Assembly (NCBI GenBank): GCA_045126515.1
Contig: JBGVOM010000220.1
Location: 1 to 40,640 of the forward strand
Direction of reading: 5' to 3'
From: RUG11237 sp045126515
GTDB lineage: Bacteria; Bacillota; Clostridia; Lachnospirales; Lachnospiraceae
Length of the DNA stretch: 40,640 nucleotides
A program made the position numbers and the translations under genes. Under the pieces are notes generated by a model. The model saw only the letters and a list, made by a program, of their open reading frames with translations. It was not told where the DNA came from and did not search any database. Below, piece by piece: positions 8,485 through 16,368 of the stretch. Numbering within the stretch: the stretch's first letter is position 1; each line of letters opens with the position of its first letter.

Positions 8485-10131
8485 TTACATCAAATGGAAT
8501 TTTTTAGCAATTCCCACCAGCATAGTTCCTTTTGGCAAGGAGGCTAATTCCTCTTCTGTGAATCCTTTTAGCAGTAATAATACCACTGCGTAAACAACTG
8601 CTGCCAGTACAAAGGCAATAATAAAACTTATAGTGTTGCTTTTTGTCAGCTTTTCTATTCCGAAATAAACTACAAATGCCATTATTCCCATAACTACAGA
8701 AGCTAATAAAGGAACAATGAAGCTTTTGTAGATTTCCTGACGGTAGCCTGTAGTTCTCTTGATATCCCATGCATTTAATATGCACATTAATAATGCAAAC
8801 ACTACGTTTCCAATAACAATAGCATAAATATTTAAGTTGGTAAATTCTAACATCAGATAAACAAGAATTACATGTACAACCAGAGAAATAAAAGCATTTC
8901 TCACAGGTACATTCATTCGGTTTAAGCCCTGCAGGATTCCGTTAGATAAAGTGGAAAGGGAATACAGTATTACCGCCACAGAACCTACCATAAGAAGATT
9001 TGCAGGTAGTTCTCTGCTGTCATTAAACAACAACTGTAAAATAGGAGAACCTAACACTGCGAGTCCAACAGTACAAGGGAAAGCGATTACCATAATAAAG
9101 CGAATGGAGATATTAATTTTTTGATTCACTAATTTTCTGTCTCGGGCTGCTACAGCGGCAGTCAGACTTGGTATAGTTGAAGCGGCCATGGCACTGGCAA
9201 TAGATACCGGAACATTCACCAGCAAACGATATTTTCCGGTAAATACTCCGAACAATTCTGTATAATTTTCCACTCCTTTTTTGTTCATCACGTTACTGAA
9301 GATGGTCTGGTCAATGAATACGCTGGAATTATATACAGCAGTACTAAGAATAATTGGTACTATGGTAGAAAACAACAGCATGTATATTTCACCATAATCC
9401 TGTGTACGAATCGTTCTGTCTTTTACCATTCTTCGCTTTAATACTCTTTTATATATCATCATCATAAAAAGCAGGAATAACAGACCAAACACTGCACCGA
9501 ATGCGGTTCCTAAAGTACTTCCGGCTGCACCATAGGCCGGTGCGTAATCTTCATTTTGAAGAACCTGTGCTACTTTACTTCCGTAGGCAAATAAATAATA
9601 AGCCGCAATGATACTAACAAAAGCATTGACAATCTGCTCAATAATCTGTGACACGGCTGTAGGCATCATTGTGCCCAGCCCCTGAAAATATCCACGAATA
9701 ACACCCATAATTGCTACAATAAGGATGGTAGGTGCCAGCACGCGTAAGGAAAGTGCAATCATACTGTCCTTCATAATCGTTCCGGCAATAAAATCTGCCA
9801 GTAAAAAAGTGACAGAGGCTGTCAAAGTACCTGTTACGGCAGCAAAAAATAAGCCTGCTTTAAAAATTTTATATGCGTTTTTATGTTGTCCCTGATGTGT
9901 TTTTGCTGCCACCAGCTTAGATATGGCAGTAGGCAGGGAATATGAGGAAATCAATAACATCATGGAATATACTTCAAAAGCGAATCCATAAAGCCCGTTT
10001 CCATAATCTCCAATAATGCGTGTTACCGGAACTCTGTAAATCAGACCGATAATACGTGCAAGAATAGACGCTGTTGCAAGGATACTTCCCTGAACAACAA
10101 ATCCACTAGCACTTTCTTTTTTCCGTCCCAT
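8485..10131 (-). CDS. SpoVB/MurJ-type polysaccharide flippase (MOP superfamily)
   Basis: A 548-residue integral membrane protein with about 14 hydrophobic segments and no soluble domain. The N terminus (FVVQGSILATASILARIIGL) and the conserved loop GDYGNGLYGFAFEVY are typical of the SpoVB/YtgP/MurJ branch, which moves lipid-linked cell-wall precursors across the membrane. In spore formers SpoVB is needed for cortex peptidoglycan, while YtgP/MurJ-type relatives act in vegetative growth. The sequence alone does not separate these. It follows ybeY by 38 bases with an AGGAGA site, so it may share the yqfD-phoH-ybeY transcript. Having a sporulation neighbour on each side slightly favours a spore role. 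Confidence 0.85.
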   Translation of the reverse strand: MGRKKESASGFVVQGSILATASILARIIGLIYRVPVTRIIGDYGNGLYGFAFEVYSMMLLISSYSLPTAISKLVAAKTHQGQHKNAYKIFKAGLFFAAVTGTLTASVTFLLADFIAGTIMKDSMIALSLRVLAPTILIVAIMGVIRGYFQGLGTMMPTAVSQIIEQIVNAFVSIIAAYYLFAYGSKVAQVLQNEDYAPAYGAAGSTLGTAFGAVFGLLFLLFMMMIYKRVLKRRMVKDRTIRTQDYGEIYMLLFSTIVPIILSTAVYNSSVFIDQTIFSNVMNKKGVENYTELFGVFTGKYRLLVNVPVSIASAMAASTIPSLTAAVAARDRKLVNQKINISIRFIMVIAFPCTVGLAVLGSPILQLLFNDSRELPANLLMVGSVAVILYSLSTLSNGILQGLNRMNVPVRNAFISLVVHVILVYLMLEFTNLNIYAIVIGNVVFALLMCILNAWDIKRTTGYRQEIYKSFIVPLLASVVMGIMAFVVYFGIEKLTKSNTISFIIAFVLAAVVYAVVLLLLKGFTEEELASLPKGTMLVGIAKKFHLM

Positions 10132-10169
10132 ATTTTATCTCCTGTCGATTTGTTCTTAATTTATTTCTA

Positions 10170-10667
10170 TTATCTGGTAATGTTTAAACTTGCAAGAATA
10201 TCTTCCTGCTTTTGAAACATTACTTTTTCTTCGTCTTCCACCATATGGTCATAACCCATTAAGTGTAGCATACTGTGTGCTAAAAGGAAAGCATATTCCC
10301 TTTTGGTGGAATGCCCATAATTTTCTGCCTGTTCTTTTACCTTATCCAAAGAAATGATAATATCGCCTAACAGCAGCTCGCCACTTTCGGGATGAAAGCA
10401 GTCCGGCTGTTCTTCTTCTAATAATTCAAAATTCCCGGGTATTTCATATTCCGCCATTGGGAAAGACAGCACGTCGGTAGGACGGTCTATTTCACGGCAT
10501 TCCTTGTTAATCTGGTGAATTCCTGCATTATTTGTAAGAATTACGTTAATCTCACATTCATAAGGACAGTTCTCATAATCTAACGCCGCCTCAATGACAG
10601 TTTCTGCCAGTTCTTTATAATTTATTCCTAAATCCAGTTCATATTCCTGTTCCAGATAAATTGTCAC
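10170..10667 (-). CDS. ybeY: Endoribonuclease YbeY (rRNA maturation factor)
   Basis: A 165-residue zinc-dependent RNase used in 16S rRNA 3' processing and ribosome quality control. The zinc-binding motif HSMLHLMGYDH (three His, H-x3-H-x5-H) is near residue 130, and the preceding conserved DVLSFPM and LGDIIIS motifs are intact. The start codon is GTG, supported by an AGGAAG site upstream. It is 15 bases downstream of the YqfF-like gene and belongs to the conserved phoH-yqfF-ybeY order of Firmicutes. The genes that usually follow (dgkA, cdd, era) are not present here; a flippase gene follows instead. Confidence 0.95.
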   Translation of the reverse strand: MTIYLEQEYELDLGINYKELAETVIEAALDYENCPYECEINVILTNNAGIHQINKECREIDRPTDVLSFPMAEYEIPGNFELLEEEQPDCFHPESGELLLGDIIISLDKVKEQAENYGHSTKREYAFLLAHSMLHLMGYDHMVEDEEKVMFQKQEDILASLNITR

Positions 10668-10682
10668 ACGTATTCTTCCTTT

Positions 10683-11855
10683 CTATGTTTCTTCTGATGT
10701 TTTGCACAATTCTGCAATTATAAATTCCTTTAATGTAACATAATCTTTGATAGAAATCTCAGCTAAATCTAACATTCCCCGATGGAATCGTTGTTTCATC
10801 ACTGCTTCCAGATAGCCCTGTTCTGCCTGCTCACCGGCAAATTTTGATTCTTTGGCAAGCACTAGTGTTTCTGTTATGAGAACAATAGCTGCTTCTTTCG
10901 TCAGCAGTTTTTCTGATTCCGCTGCAAGGGACAATACAACATTCGTAACTTTTTTTGGAAATTTGTGCCAGTACGCAGTTTCTATAAAAGGATCCACATA
11001 ATTTTTCCCTAAAGTTCTTGCATAATTATAATAGTATACACTGCATTTTGTCAAAAGAGTATCTGCATGGATGACTTCCGCAGCCTGTTCTGCGATTCTG
11101 GCAGATAACACTGCATGTGCATATACTTTCTTTTTGTATTGTACCATAGCATCCATTAATTCATATTTTGGTGACAGCATTTTTACCATATCTCTGCGTT
11201 CTTTATTTCTTGAATTATAAAAGTAAGGTAATACCACTATCAAAGATAAGATATTTACGGCACCGCCTAACAGAATATTCGCCAACACATACAAATTAAT
11301 TCGTTCGGTCTTAAAAAATACATAGACACACATAGTCAGTACAAAAGTGGAAAACAATGTAACCATTCCTGATATTATCTGTTTCTTCTTTACCATGCAG
11401 CGGCTTATATAGCTACCGGCAATACCTATGATTAAATAAAATATCAGTATTTCTATATCTATGCCATTCCACAAAAAAACAAGACTTAATAAAACTGCAT
11501 GGGAAGCGATAGCAGGACCTACCCCTGCCACAATACCCATCATTACCGGCAATACCAATATGGTATCGCAGTAATCCGGCTCATACAGCATAGTAATCCC
11601 CAAAAGCAATCCAATTCCATAAACTACGCATACTTCTAGCAGAGAAAAGCGTTCGTGCAATTCTCTGTTAAAATATTCTGTCGCCAGTGCCACTAAGAAT
11701 GCCGTACAAAGCACTAAGGACAGTGCTGTGACTGCCATGGTTCTCTGTATACTCATATCTCTGAGATAAAATGATACAAATCCGGTGCAAAACAAGGTTT
11801 CTAAATATATAAAAAACACCAGCAACTTATTATGCTTTTTTAGTTTCTTTATCAT
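10683..11855 (-). CDS. Degenerate YqfF/PgpH-like membrane protein lacking the HD metal site
   Basis: A 390-residue protein placed exactly where yqfF/pgpH sits, between phoH (4-base ATGA overlap) and ybeY. True PgpH has an extracellular sensing domain, seven membrane helices and a cytoplasmic HD domain that hydrolyses c-di-AMP. Here the extracellular domain is missing. About seven to eight membrane segments occupy residues 10-215. The C-terminal part still aligns by eye with the HD domain: a first His in YAHAVLSARIAEQAAEVI, then LLTKCSVYYYNYARTLGK where the metal-binding HDIGK should be, and KEAAIVLITETL near the expected end. The His-Asp pair has become Tyr-Asn and the later His-His pair is not visible, so hydrolase activity is unlikely. 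Its role, perhaps as a scaffold or binding protein, is unknown. Confidence 0.75.
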   Translation of the reverse strand: MIKKLKKHNKLLVFFIYLETLFCTGFVSFYLRDMSIQRTMAVTALSLVLCTAFLVALATEYFNRELHERFSLLEVCVVYGIGLLLGITMLYEPDYCDTILVLPVMMGIVAGVGPAIASHAVLLSLVFLWNGIDIEILIFYLIIGIAGSYISRCMVKKKQIISGMVTLFSTFVLTMCVYVFFKTERINLYVLANILLGGAVNILSLIVVLPYFYNSRNKERRDMVKMLSPKYELMDAMVQYKKKVYAHAVLSARIAEQAAEVIHADTLLTKCSVYYYNYARTLGKNYVDPFIETAYWHKFPKKVTNVVLSLAAESEKLLTKEAAIVLITETLVLAKESKFAGEQAEQGYLEAVMKQRFHRGMLDLAEISIKDYVTLKEFIIAELCKTSEET

Positions 11856-12844
11856 TTTGTAAGTCCCCTTGTTTTCGTTTTTGTATGTTGTTTTGATTCA
11901 TAATCTTCGTATGCTTTTACAATTTTTTGTACCAGTGGATGTCTTACCACATCCTTGCTGGTAAGAGTACAGAAAGCAATATCGTCGATTTTCTTTAGCA
12001 CACGCTCTGCTACTTCCAGACCGGATTTCTGACCAGATGGCAAATCTTTCTGGGTAATATCACCGGTTACCACTACTTTGGAACCGAAACCGATTCTGGT
12101 GAGAAACATTTTCATCTGTGCCGGTGTGGTATTTTGTGCTTCGTCTAAAATGATAAATGCATTATCTAAAGTACGCCCACGCATGTAAGCAAGAGGTGCC
12201 ACTTCAATTAAGCCTTTTTCCATATTTTTCATAAAGCTGTCTGCTCCCATAATCTGGTATAAGGCATCATACAGAGGTCTTAAATACGGATCTACTTTGC
12301 TCTGTAAATCTCCAGGCAGAAAGCCAAGCTTTTCTCCGGCTTCAATGGCAGGTCTGGTAAGAATAATCCGACTCACTTCATCCGTTTTAAATGCCTGAAT
12401 TGCCATCGCCATGGCAAGATAAGTTTTTCCGGTTCCGGCAGGACCAGCACCAAATACGATCATTTTTTCACGAATGGCATCTACATAAGCCTTCTGCCCC
12501 AGTGTCTTTGGCTTGATTGGCTTTCCCTGTATGGTATGACAGATTAAATCCTTCTCGATTTCTAATACTTCATTTTCTTTTTCTTCAAAAGAAAGCGATA
12601 AAATATAATCTACATTCTGTTCCGTAATGGTGTTTCCTCTTAAAGAAAGTGCTGTGAGATTTTCAAATATTTTCTTCGCCTTTTCCACTGCCCTTTCATC
12701 ACCCATTACGTGAATTCCCTCACCTCTTGTAACTATGGTAACATTTAATGTTCTTTCAATTTTCTTAATATAGTTGTCAAACTGACCGAACACATTTTTC
12801 ATATGTTCCATAGGTATATTAATTATCGTTTCCTGTTTCTCCAT
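11852..12844 (-). CDS. phoH: PhoH-family ATPase
   Basis: A 330-residue cytoplasmic P-loop ATPase. An N-terminal KH-like segment (residues about 10-70) precedes the PhoH core, with Walker A GPAGTGKTYLA near residue 137, the family block RPAIEAGEKLGFLPGDL and Walker B FIILDEAQN. PhoH proteins are linked to RNA metabolism together with YbeY, though the exact reaction is not settled. The start overlaps the yqfD stop by 26 bases and the end overlaps the next gene by 4, so translation is coupled along the operon. Confidence 0.93.
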   Translation of the reverse strand: MEKQETIINIPMEHMKNVFGQFDNYIKKIERTLNVTIVTRGEGIHVMGDERAVEKAKKIFENLTALSLRGNTITEQNVDYILSLSFEEKENEVLEIEKDLICHTIQGKPIKPKTLGQKAYVDAIREKMIVFGAGPAGTGKTYLAMAMAIQAFKTDEVSRIILTRPAIEAGEKLGFLPGDLQSKVDPYLRPLYDALYQIMGADSFMKNMEKGLIEVAPLAYMRGRTLDNAFIILDEAQNTTPAQMKMFLTRIGFGSKVVVTGDITQKDLPSGQKSGLEVAERVLKKIDDIAFCTLTSKDVVRHPLVQKIVKAYEDYESKQHTKTKTRGLTK

Positions 12845-14072
12845 CTATTTCATTATCCTTTCCACTAAGCTCCAGTTCTATGATTGACGCTTTTTTACGG
12901 ATTCCAAGCTTTTCAATCACCACCAGACTTCCACCTGCTTTGCAGTCCGTCTGGTCTATGTCTATTGTAACATTATTTTCTTGAATTTGAACCCCCTTTT
13001 CTTCTAAAGTTTTAATAAATTTTGAAAGGCGCTGTTTTGCCTTGGCTTCTGCCTGACTTTTGGTATATACACTACCCGTTACTTTTTCTTCAAATACCTG
13101 TACTGTTCCCAGAGAGAATGGAAGATAAAAATTCTCCCCTAATTTTAACTGCCGGATATCTGAGATGATATGATAATTTTTATATGTTATCTTATTTTTT
13201 CCAATAAATACGGATTTCTCGTGAACTTTTAAATAAAGTCCTTTTTGTATTTTTCCGGTGTCTTCATGCTTTTGATATTTTAATTTAAAACTATCTTTGT
13301 ATTTATAAATAGTTTTTCCGTAGATATCCGCATCTGCTGCCACATACTGATAATTTATGATTTCCCCGCCATCATCAGTAATAGGCAGCGCACCTCCCAC
13401 CAGCATATCTCCTGCCTTCACCACATCTCCTGCTTTTACATAAGGAGTCCCATTTCTGGTGATGATTTTAGTGATAATGGCTGGTTTATCTGCAAAAAGG
13501 TCACTTGATTCTTTTTCACCGATGTTTTCAATGGAGGTGTCAGTGTTTTCCTGAACATCTATGATTAATCTGGTTCCACGCAATTTTACGGAAGTCCAGA
13601 TAATATCATTATATTTTGCGCGGAGCAGTGTTTCAATTTCTTCACAGTTAATTTTTGATTTACGCATGCCGTGGGTTATTTCATTTTCTTCTAAAAAACT
13701 TAAGAGAACATCCGTGGTTCTGGCATGATTTCCATTGATTTCAATCTGCCACACAAACAGAGATAAAATATATACAAATGTTGCGCAAATCAGAATTCCA
13801 GCAAAGAACATTTTTCTTTTTCTGTATTTATGTAAAAAAAACGGAAATCCTTTTTTTTCAATTACCTTGATTTTTACATTGGTTTTCCGGATAATGCTTT
13901 TTAATTCCTTAAAAGCTTTCAAACTTAGATACATTTCATATTCATCATCAACCCGGATAATCTGCCAAATCAGAATATTATTATTGCTGCACAAATTTAA
14001 AAAGCGTTCTGGTGAACCACCCTTCAGCCGTATACGTACGTACCCTTTTAAGTATTTTAAGAATGTAATCAA
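12819..14072 (-). CDS. yqfD: Sporulation protein YqfD
   Basis: A 417-residue protein of the YqfD family, which in Bacillus is made in the mother cell under sigma-E. An N-terminal cytoplasmic region (residues 1-85) is followed by a single membrane segment (FFAGILICATFVYILSLFVW, around 90-110) and a long extracytoplasmic part that includes the family pattern IWTSVKLRGTRLIIDVQE. The start is a TTG, preceded by a GGGGGAAA ribosome site nine bases upstream; no ATG fits better. It is the first gene of yqfD-phoH-yqfF-like-ybeY. The usual partner yqfC is next door but points the other way. Confidence 0.9.
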   Translation of the reverse strand: MITFLKYLKGYVRIRLKGGSPERFLNLCSNNNILIWQIIRVDDEYEMYLSLKAFKELKSIIRKTNVKIKVIEKKGFPFFLHKYRKRKMFFAGILICATFVYILSLFVWQIEINGNHARTTDVLLSFLEENEITHGMRKSKINCEEIETLLRAKYNDIIWTSVKLRGTRLIIDVQENTDTSIENIGEKESSDLFADKPAIITKIITRNGTPYVKAGDVVKAGDMLVGGALPITDDGGEIINYQYVAADADIYGKTIYKYKDSFKLKYQKHEDTGKIQKGLYLKVHEKSVFIGKNKITYKNYHIISDIRQLKLGENFYLPFSLGTVQVFEEKVTGSVYTKSQAEAKAKQRLSKFIKTLEEKGVQIQENNVTIDIDQTDCKAGGSLVVIEKLGIRKKASIIELELSGKDNEIDGETGNDN

Positions 14073-14104
14073 AAGAGTTTCCCCCGTCCTTCGGCTTTCT
14101 AAAC

Positions 14105-14138
14105 ACTATATGCATGAAGCTTATTTTTCATGCATATA
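14105..14138. promoter_or_regulatory. Perfect palindrome in the yqfD-yqfC divergent promoter region
   Basis: CTATATGCATGAA (14105-14117) and its exact reverse complement (14126-14138) flank an 8-base loop. Because of the symmetry, CATATAGT appears outward on both strands (plus 14132-14139, minus 14111-14104), which resembles the sigma-E -10 pattern CATAnnnT. Matching -35 elements are not convincing. It may be an operator or a shared promoter region for both sporulation genes. Confidence 0.45.
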
Positions 14139-14179
14139 GTTAAGTAACGAATTTTTCCCTATAGGAGCATTCGGTTATT

Positions 14180-14446
14180 ATGAAACATAGATTAAAAGCA
14201 GAACTTACGGAATCATTTCAATTGCCAAAAGATTTAATGTTCGGTGCAGTAATTGTAACAGCCACCGGAGACCGGGAGATTTATGTAGAAAATTACAAGG
14301 GAATCTTAGAATATTCCAATGAAAAAATCAAGCTACAGACAAAGACTTGTTATCTGACTATCGCGGGAAAAAATCTCGTCATCAGTTATTACACCAATGA
14401 CGAGATGAAAATTACAGGGTTTATTCAGAGTATACGCTATTCCTGA
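14180..14446 (+). CDS. yqfC: Sporulation protein YqfC (YabP family)
   Basis: An 88-residue protein with the YabP/YqfC pattern: an N-terminal segment, GAVIVTATGDREIYVENYKG, a strand-rich middle and the tail ending in GFIQSIRYS. In Bacillus yqfC is co-transcribed with yqfD and is sigma-E controlled. The ribosome site is TAGGAGC, nine bases before the ATG. Here it faces away from yqfD across a 107-base gap with a palindrome. Its last 10 bases overlap tail-to-tail with the end of the nucleoside phosphorylase gene. The protein is complete and shows no sign of decay, so the inversion has not broken it. Confidence 0.85.
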   Translation: MKHRLKAELTESFQLPKDLMFGAVIVTATGDREIYVENYKGILEYSNEKIKLQTKTCYLTIAGKNLVISYYTNDEMKITGFIQSIRYS

Positions 14447-15744
14447 ATAACTTGTTTAATTAAAGGTTCTTTTATTACAGGATTTTTCGAAATAGAAACA
14501 GCATTTAAAAATCTCTGTTTTGCCGGAAGAATTTTTTCTTCCTCATTAGCATACAACAATGCGATATTTTCTCCTTTTGCTACCTTATCTCCGGTTTTTT
14601 TCAACAATCGGAAGCCGGCGGAGTAATCCAGCTTGCTTTCCTTGGTTTCTCTGCCGGCACCCAGCATCAGGGCTGCCATACCTGTTTCCTCTGCATCAAT
14701 ACCAGAAATGTATCCGTTTTCGGAAGCCTTCACATCTACCACATAGTCTGCATGAATTAAGCTCTCAGTATTTTTCAATTCTTCTATATCACCGCCCTGA
14801 GCTGCCACAAAGCTTAAAAATTTCTCGTAGGCAGAATGATTTTCCAGTACTTCCGCCATCTTTTTTCTTCCATCTTCGATTTCTTTACACAAACCTGTTC
14901 CGTACAGCATATATGCTCCCAAAGTGATGCATAGCTCTGTTAGGCGTGGCTCTCCGTTGCCTTTTAATACTTCCACAGCTTCTGCCACCTCAAGGGCATT
15001 TCCTACGGCATATCCCAACGGTTCATTCATGTCAGAAATCACTGCAATAGTCTTTTTTCCGGCACCTTGACCGATTTTCACCATGGTTTCTGCCAGCTTT
15101 TTGGCATCTTCTAAAGTTTTCATAAATGCACCGTTACCACATTTTACATCTAATACAATGGTATCTGCACCGGCAGCCAGCTTTTTACTCATAATACTGC
15201 TGGCAATCAAAGACATATTATCCACCGTAGCAGTAACATCTCGCAGTGCATAAATTTTCTTATCCGCCGGAGCCAAGTGAGCAGTCTGCCCTACCAGAGC
15301 AATTCCGATTTCGTTCACCTGTTTTATAAAATCTTCCTGTTTCATGCTCGTCTGAAAACCTGTAATAGACTCTAATTTATCAATAGTACCTCCGGTATGT
15401 CCCAAACCTCTCCCAGACATTTTTGCGACAGGGATGCCTGCTGCTGCTGCCATGGGACCAAGAATAAGAGAAACTTTATCCCCAACCCCCCCAGTGCTGT
15501 GTTTATCACATTTTACGCCATGAATCCCGGATAAATCCAAAGTATCTCCGCTTTCTGACATGACCATGGTCAGGTCAAGGGTTTCCTGCTCGTTCATTCC
15601 CTGAAAGTAAATTGCCATCATCATAGCCGACATCTGATAATCCGGAATTTCTCCGTTGGTAAATCCCATTACCATATATTGAATTTCTTTTCGGCTTAAT
15701 ACACCGCCATTTCTTTTTTTCATAATTAAATCATACATTCTCAT
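14437..15744 (-). CDS. pdp: Pyrimidine-nucleoside phosphorylase
   Basis: A 435-residue enzyme that splits uridine, thymidine or deoxyuridine with phosphate into base and (deoxy)ribose 1-phosphate. The family signature KHSTGGVGDKVSL is near residue 80 and SGRGLGHTGGTIDKLE near residue 110. An N-terminal helical region and C-terminal alpha/beta domain give the normal length. A GGAGGCG site eight bases before the ATG fixes the start. It is a single gene: a terminator lies upstream and yqfC converges on its end. The alternative name deoA (strict thymidine phosphorylase) is possible, but Firmicutes members usually accept both uridine and thymidine. Confidence 0.93.
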   Translation of the reverse strand: MRMYDLIMKKRNGGVLSRKEIQYMVMGFTNGEIPDYQMSAMMMAIYFQGMNEQETLDLTMVMSESGDTLDLSGIHGVKCDKHSTGGVGDKVSLILGPMAAAAGIPVAKMSGRGLGHTGGTIDKLESITGFQTSMKQEDFIKQVNEIGIALVGQTAHLAPADKKIYALRDVTATVDNMSLIASSIMSKKLAAGADTIVLDVKCGNGAFMKTLEDAKKLAETMVKIGQGAGKKTIAVISDMNEPLGYAVGNALEVAEAVEVLKGNGEPRLTELCITLGAYMLYGTGLCKEIEDGRKKMAEVLENHSAYEKFLSFVAAQGGDIEELKNTESLIHADYVVDVKASENGYISGIDAEETGMAALMLGAGRETKESKLDYSAGFRLLKKTGDKVAKGENIALLYANEEEKILPAKQRFLNAVSISKNPVIKEPLIKQVIQE

Positions 15745-15784
15745 AAGAAACGCCTCCTGATATTATAATCTATAGTAATTGAAA

Positions 15785-15821
15785 AATAAGCAACCACATG
15801 ACTTACCATGCGTTGCTTATT
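15785..15821 (-). terminator. Terminator of the small 15.8-16.2 kb transcription unit
   Basis: AATAAGCAAC (15785-15794) pairs with GTTGCTTATT (15812-15821) over 10 bp, with additional CATG pairing inside the loop. On the minus strand the stem runs into TTTTTC. It follows the small ORF by about 35 bases and separates it from pdp. Confidence 0.7.
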
Positions 15822-15856
15822 CTTCTCTTTTCATTCTTAACATATGTTCCTTTCTG

Positions 15857-16117
15857 TCAACCGAAAAAGTTAACGGTACTTGTTGCTTCATATAATGTTT
15901 CCACTGCTCTTGCATTATAAGTGTTGGTTTTCTGTTGGCTTGAATCTTCAAATGATGCCGCTTTATTGTTGTAATACTGTAGCAGACATTTGTGAAATTC
16001 AAGCTTATCCTTACTTTCATCACCGGAATTGTGACGTTCTGAGCCGGTTCGTAGAGTGTGTTCTGCTTTTTCGATTGGATTAACTCTATAAAACGCCTGT
16101 AATTTGTCAACTGCAAT
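15857..16117 (-). CDS. Small uncharacterised ORF with a strong ribosome site but no usual start codon
   Basis: The open frame ends at 15857 and encodes a plausible soluble protein of about 86 residues (VDKLQAFYRVNPIEKAEH near its start, STVNFFG at the end) rich in Asn, Lys, Glu and Ser. A textbook AAGGAGGTG lies at 16121-16128. In this frame the codon at correct spacing is ATT (16115-16117). A TTG one base on (16114-16116) opens a different frame whose product is unusually basic and less protein-like, and a GTG at 16123 sits inside the ribosome site. The unit has its own strong promoter and terminator, so it is expressed, either as a protein with a rare ATT start or as an RNA. I do not recognise a family. 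Confidence 0.4.
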   Translation of the reverse strand: MAVDKLQAFYRVNPIEKAEHTLRTGSERHNSGDESKDKLEFHKCLLQYYNNKAASFEDSSQQKTNTYNARAVETLYEATSTVNFFG

Positions 16118-16216
16118 GTCCACCTCCTTATGTTTATTCCAGTAGTTTTCACAATTAATACGTTTATAAACGTTACCCAAACCTCTTATAATTATTATCG
16201 GTTGTTTTTCAATTAA

Positions 16217-16245
16217 AGTATACTATATTTTATGAAAATTTTCAA
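16217..16245 (-). promoter_or_regulatory. Sigma-A promoter for the small 15.8-16.2 kb unit
   Basis: TTGAAA (16240-16245), 17-base spacer, TATACT (16217-16222), each at most two bases from consensus. The predicted transcript starts near 16210 and has a leader of about 90 bases that includes a 14-base palindrome at 16160-16173. Confidence 0.75.
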
Positions 16246-16284
16246 GAAGATTTTAGTACTATGGTACCATTATTCGAAAATTTC

Positions 16285-16344
16285 AGGATTTTAGTTGCTG
16301 GGGACGCCCATGAGAGGGACATAATCTTCTCATGGGCTATTTTT
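16285..16344. repeat. Short relative of the 2.4-2.9 kb inverted-repeat element
   Basis: The head AGGATTTTAGTTGCTGGGG (from 16285) resembles the left flank of the large element (from 2431). The following GGACGCCCATG and GAGGGACA..AATCTT match its right end read on the other strand (2892 downwards) with single-base differences. Here the stem is only 10 bp (16306-16315 with 16328-16337) around a 12-base loop, followed by TATTTTT on the plus strand. No gene on the plus strand ends here, so it is better seen as a dispersed repeat than a terminator. Confidence 0.65.
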
Positions 16345-16368
16345 GGCAAGCTAAAAAAATCTGAACAA

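Noticed and set aside
15817..16152. Alternative frame of about 110 codons overlapping the small 15.8 kb ORF
   Set aside because: The product is unusually basic and lacks the balanced composition of the other frame. It does have a TTG at good spacing from the ribosome site, so it is kept only as an alternative within that finding.
16301..16344. Plus-strand terminator reading of the 16.3 kb hairpin
   Set aside because: No plus-strand gene ends there, and the sequence matches the 2.4 kb repeat, so a repeat is the better explanation.
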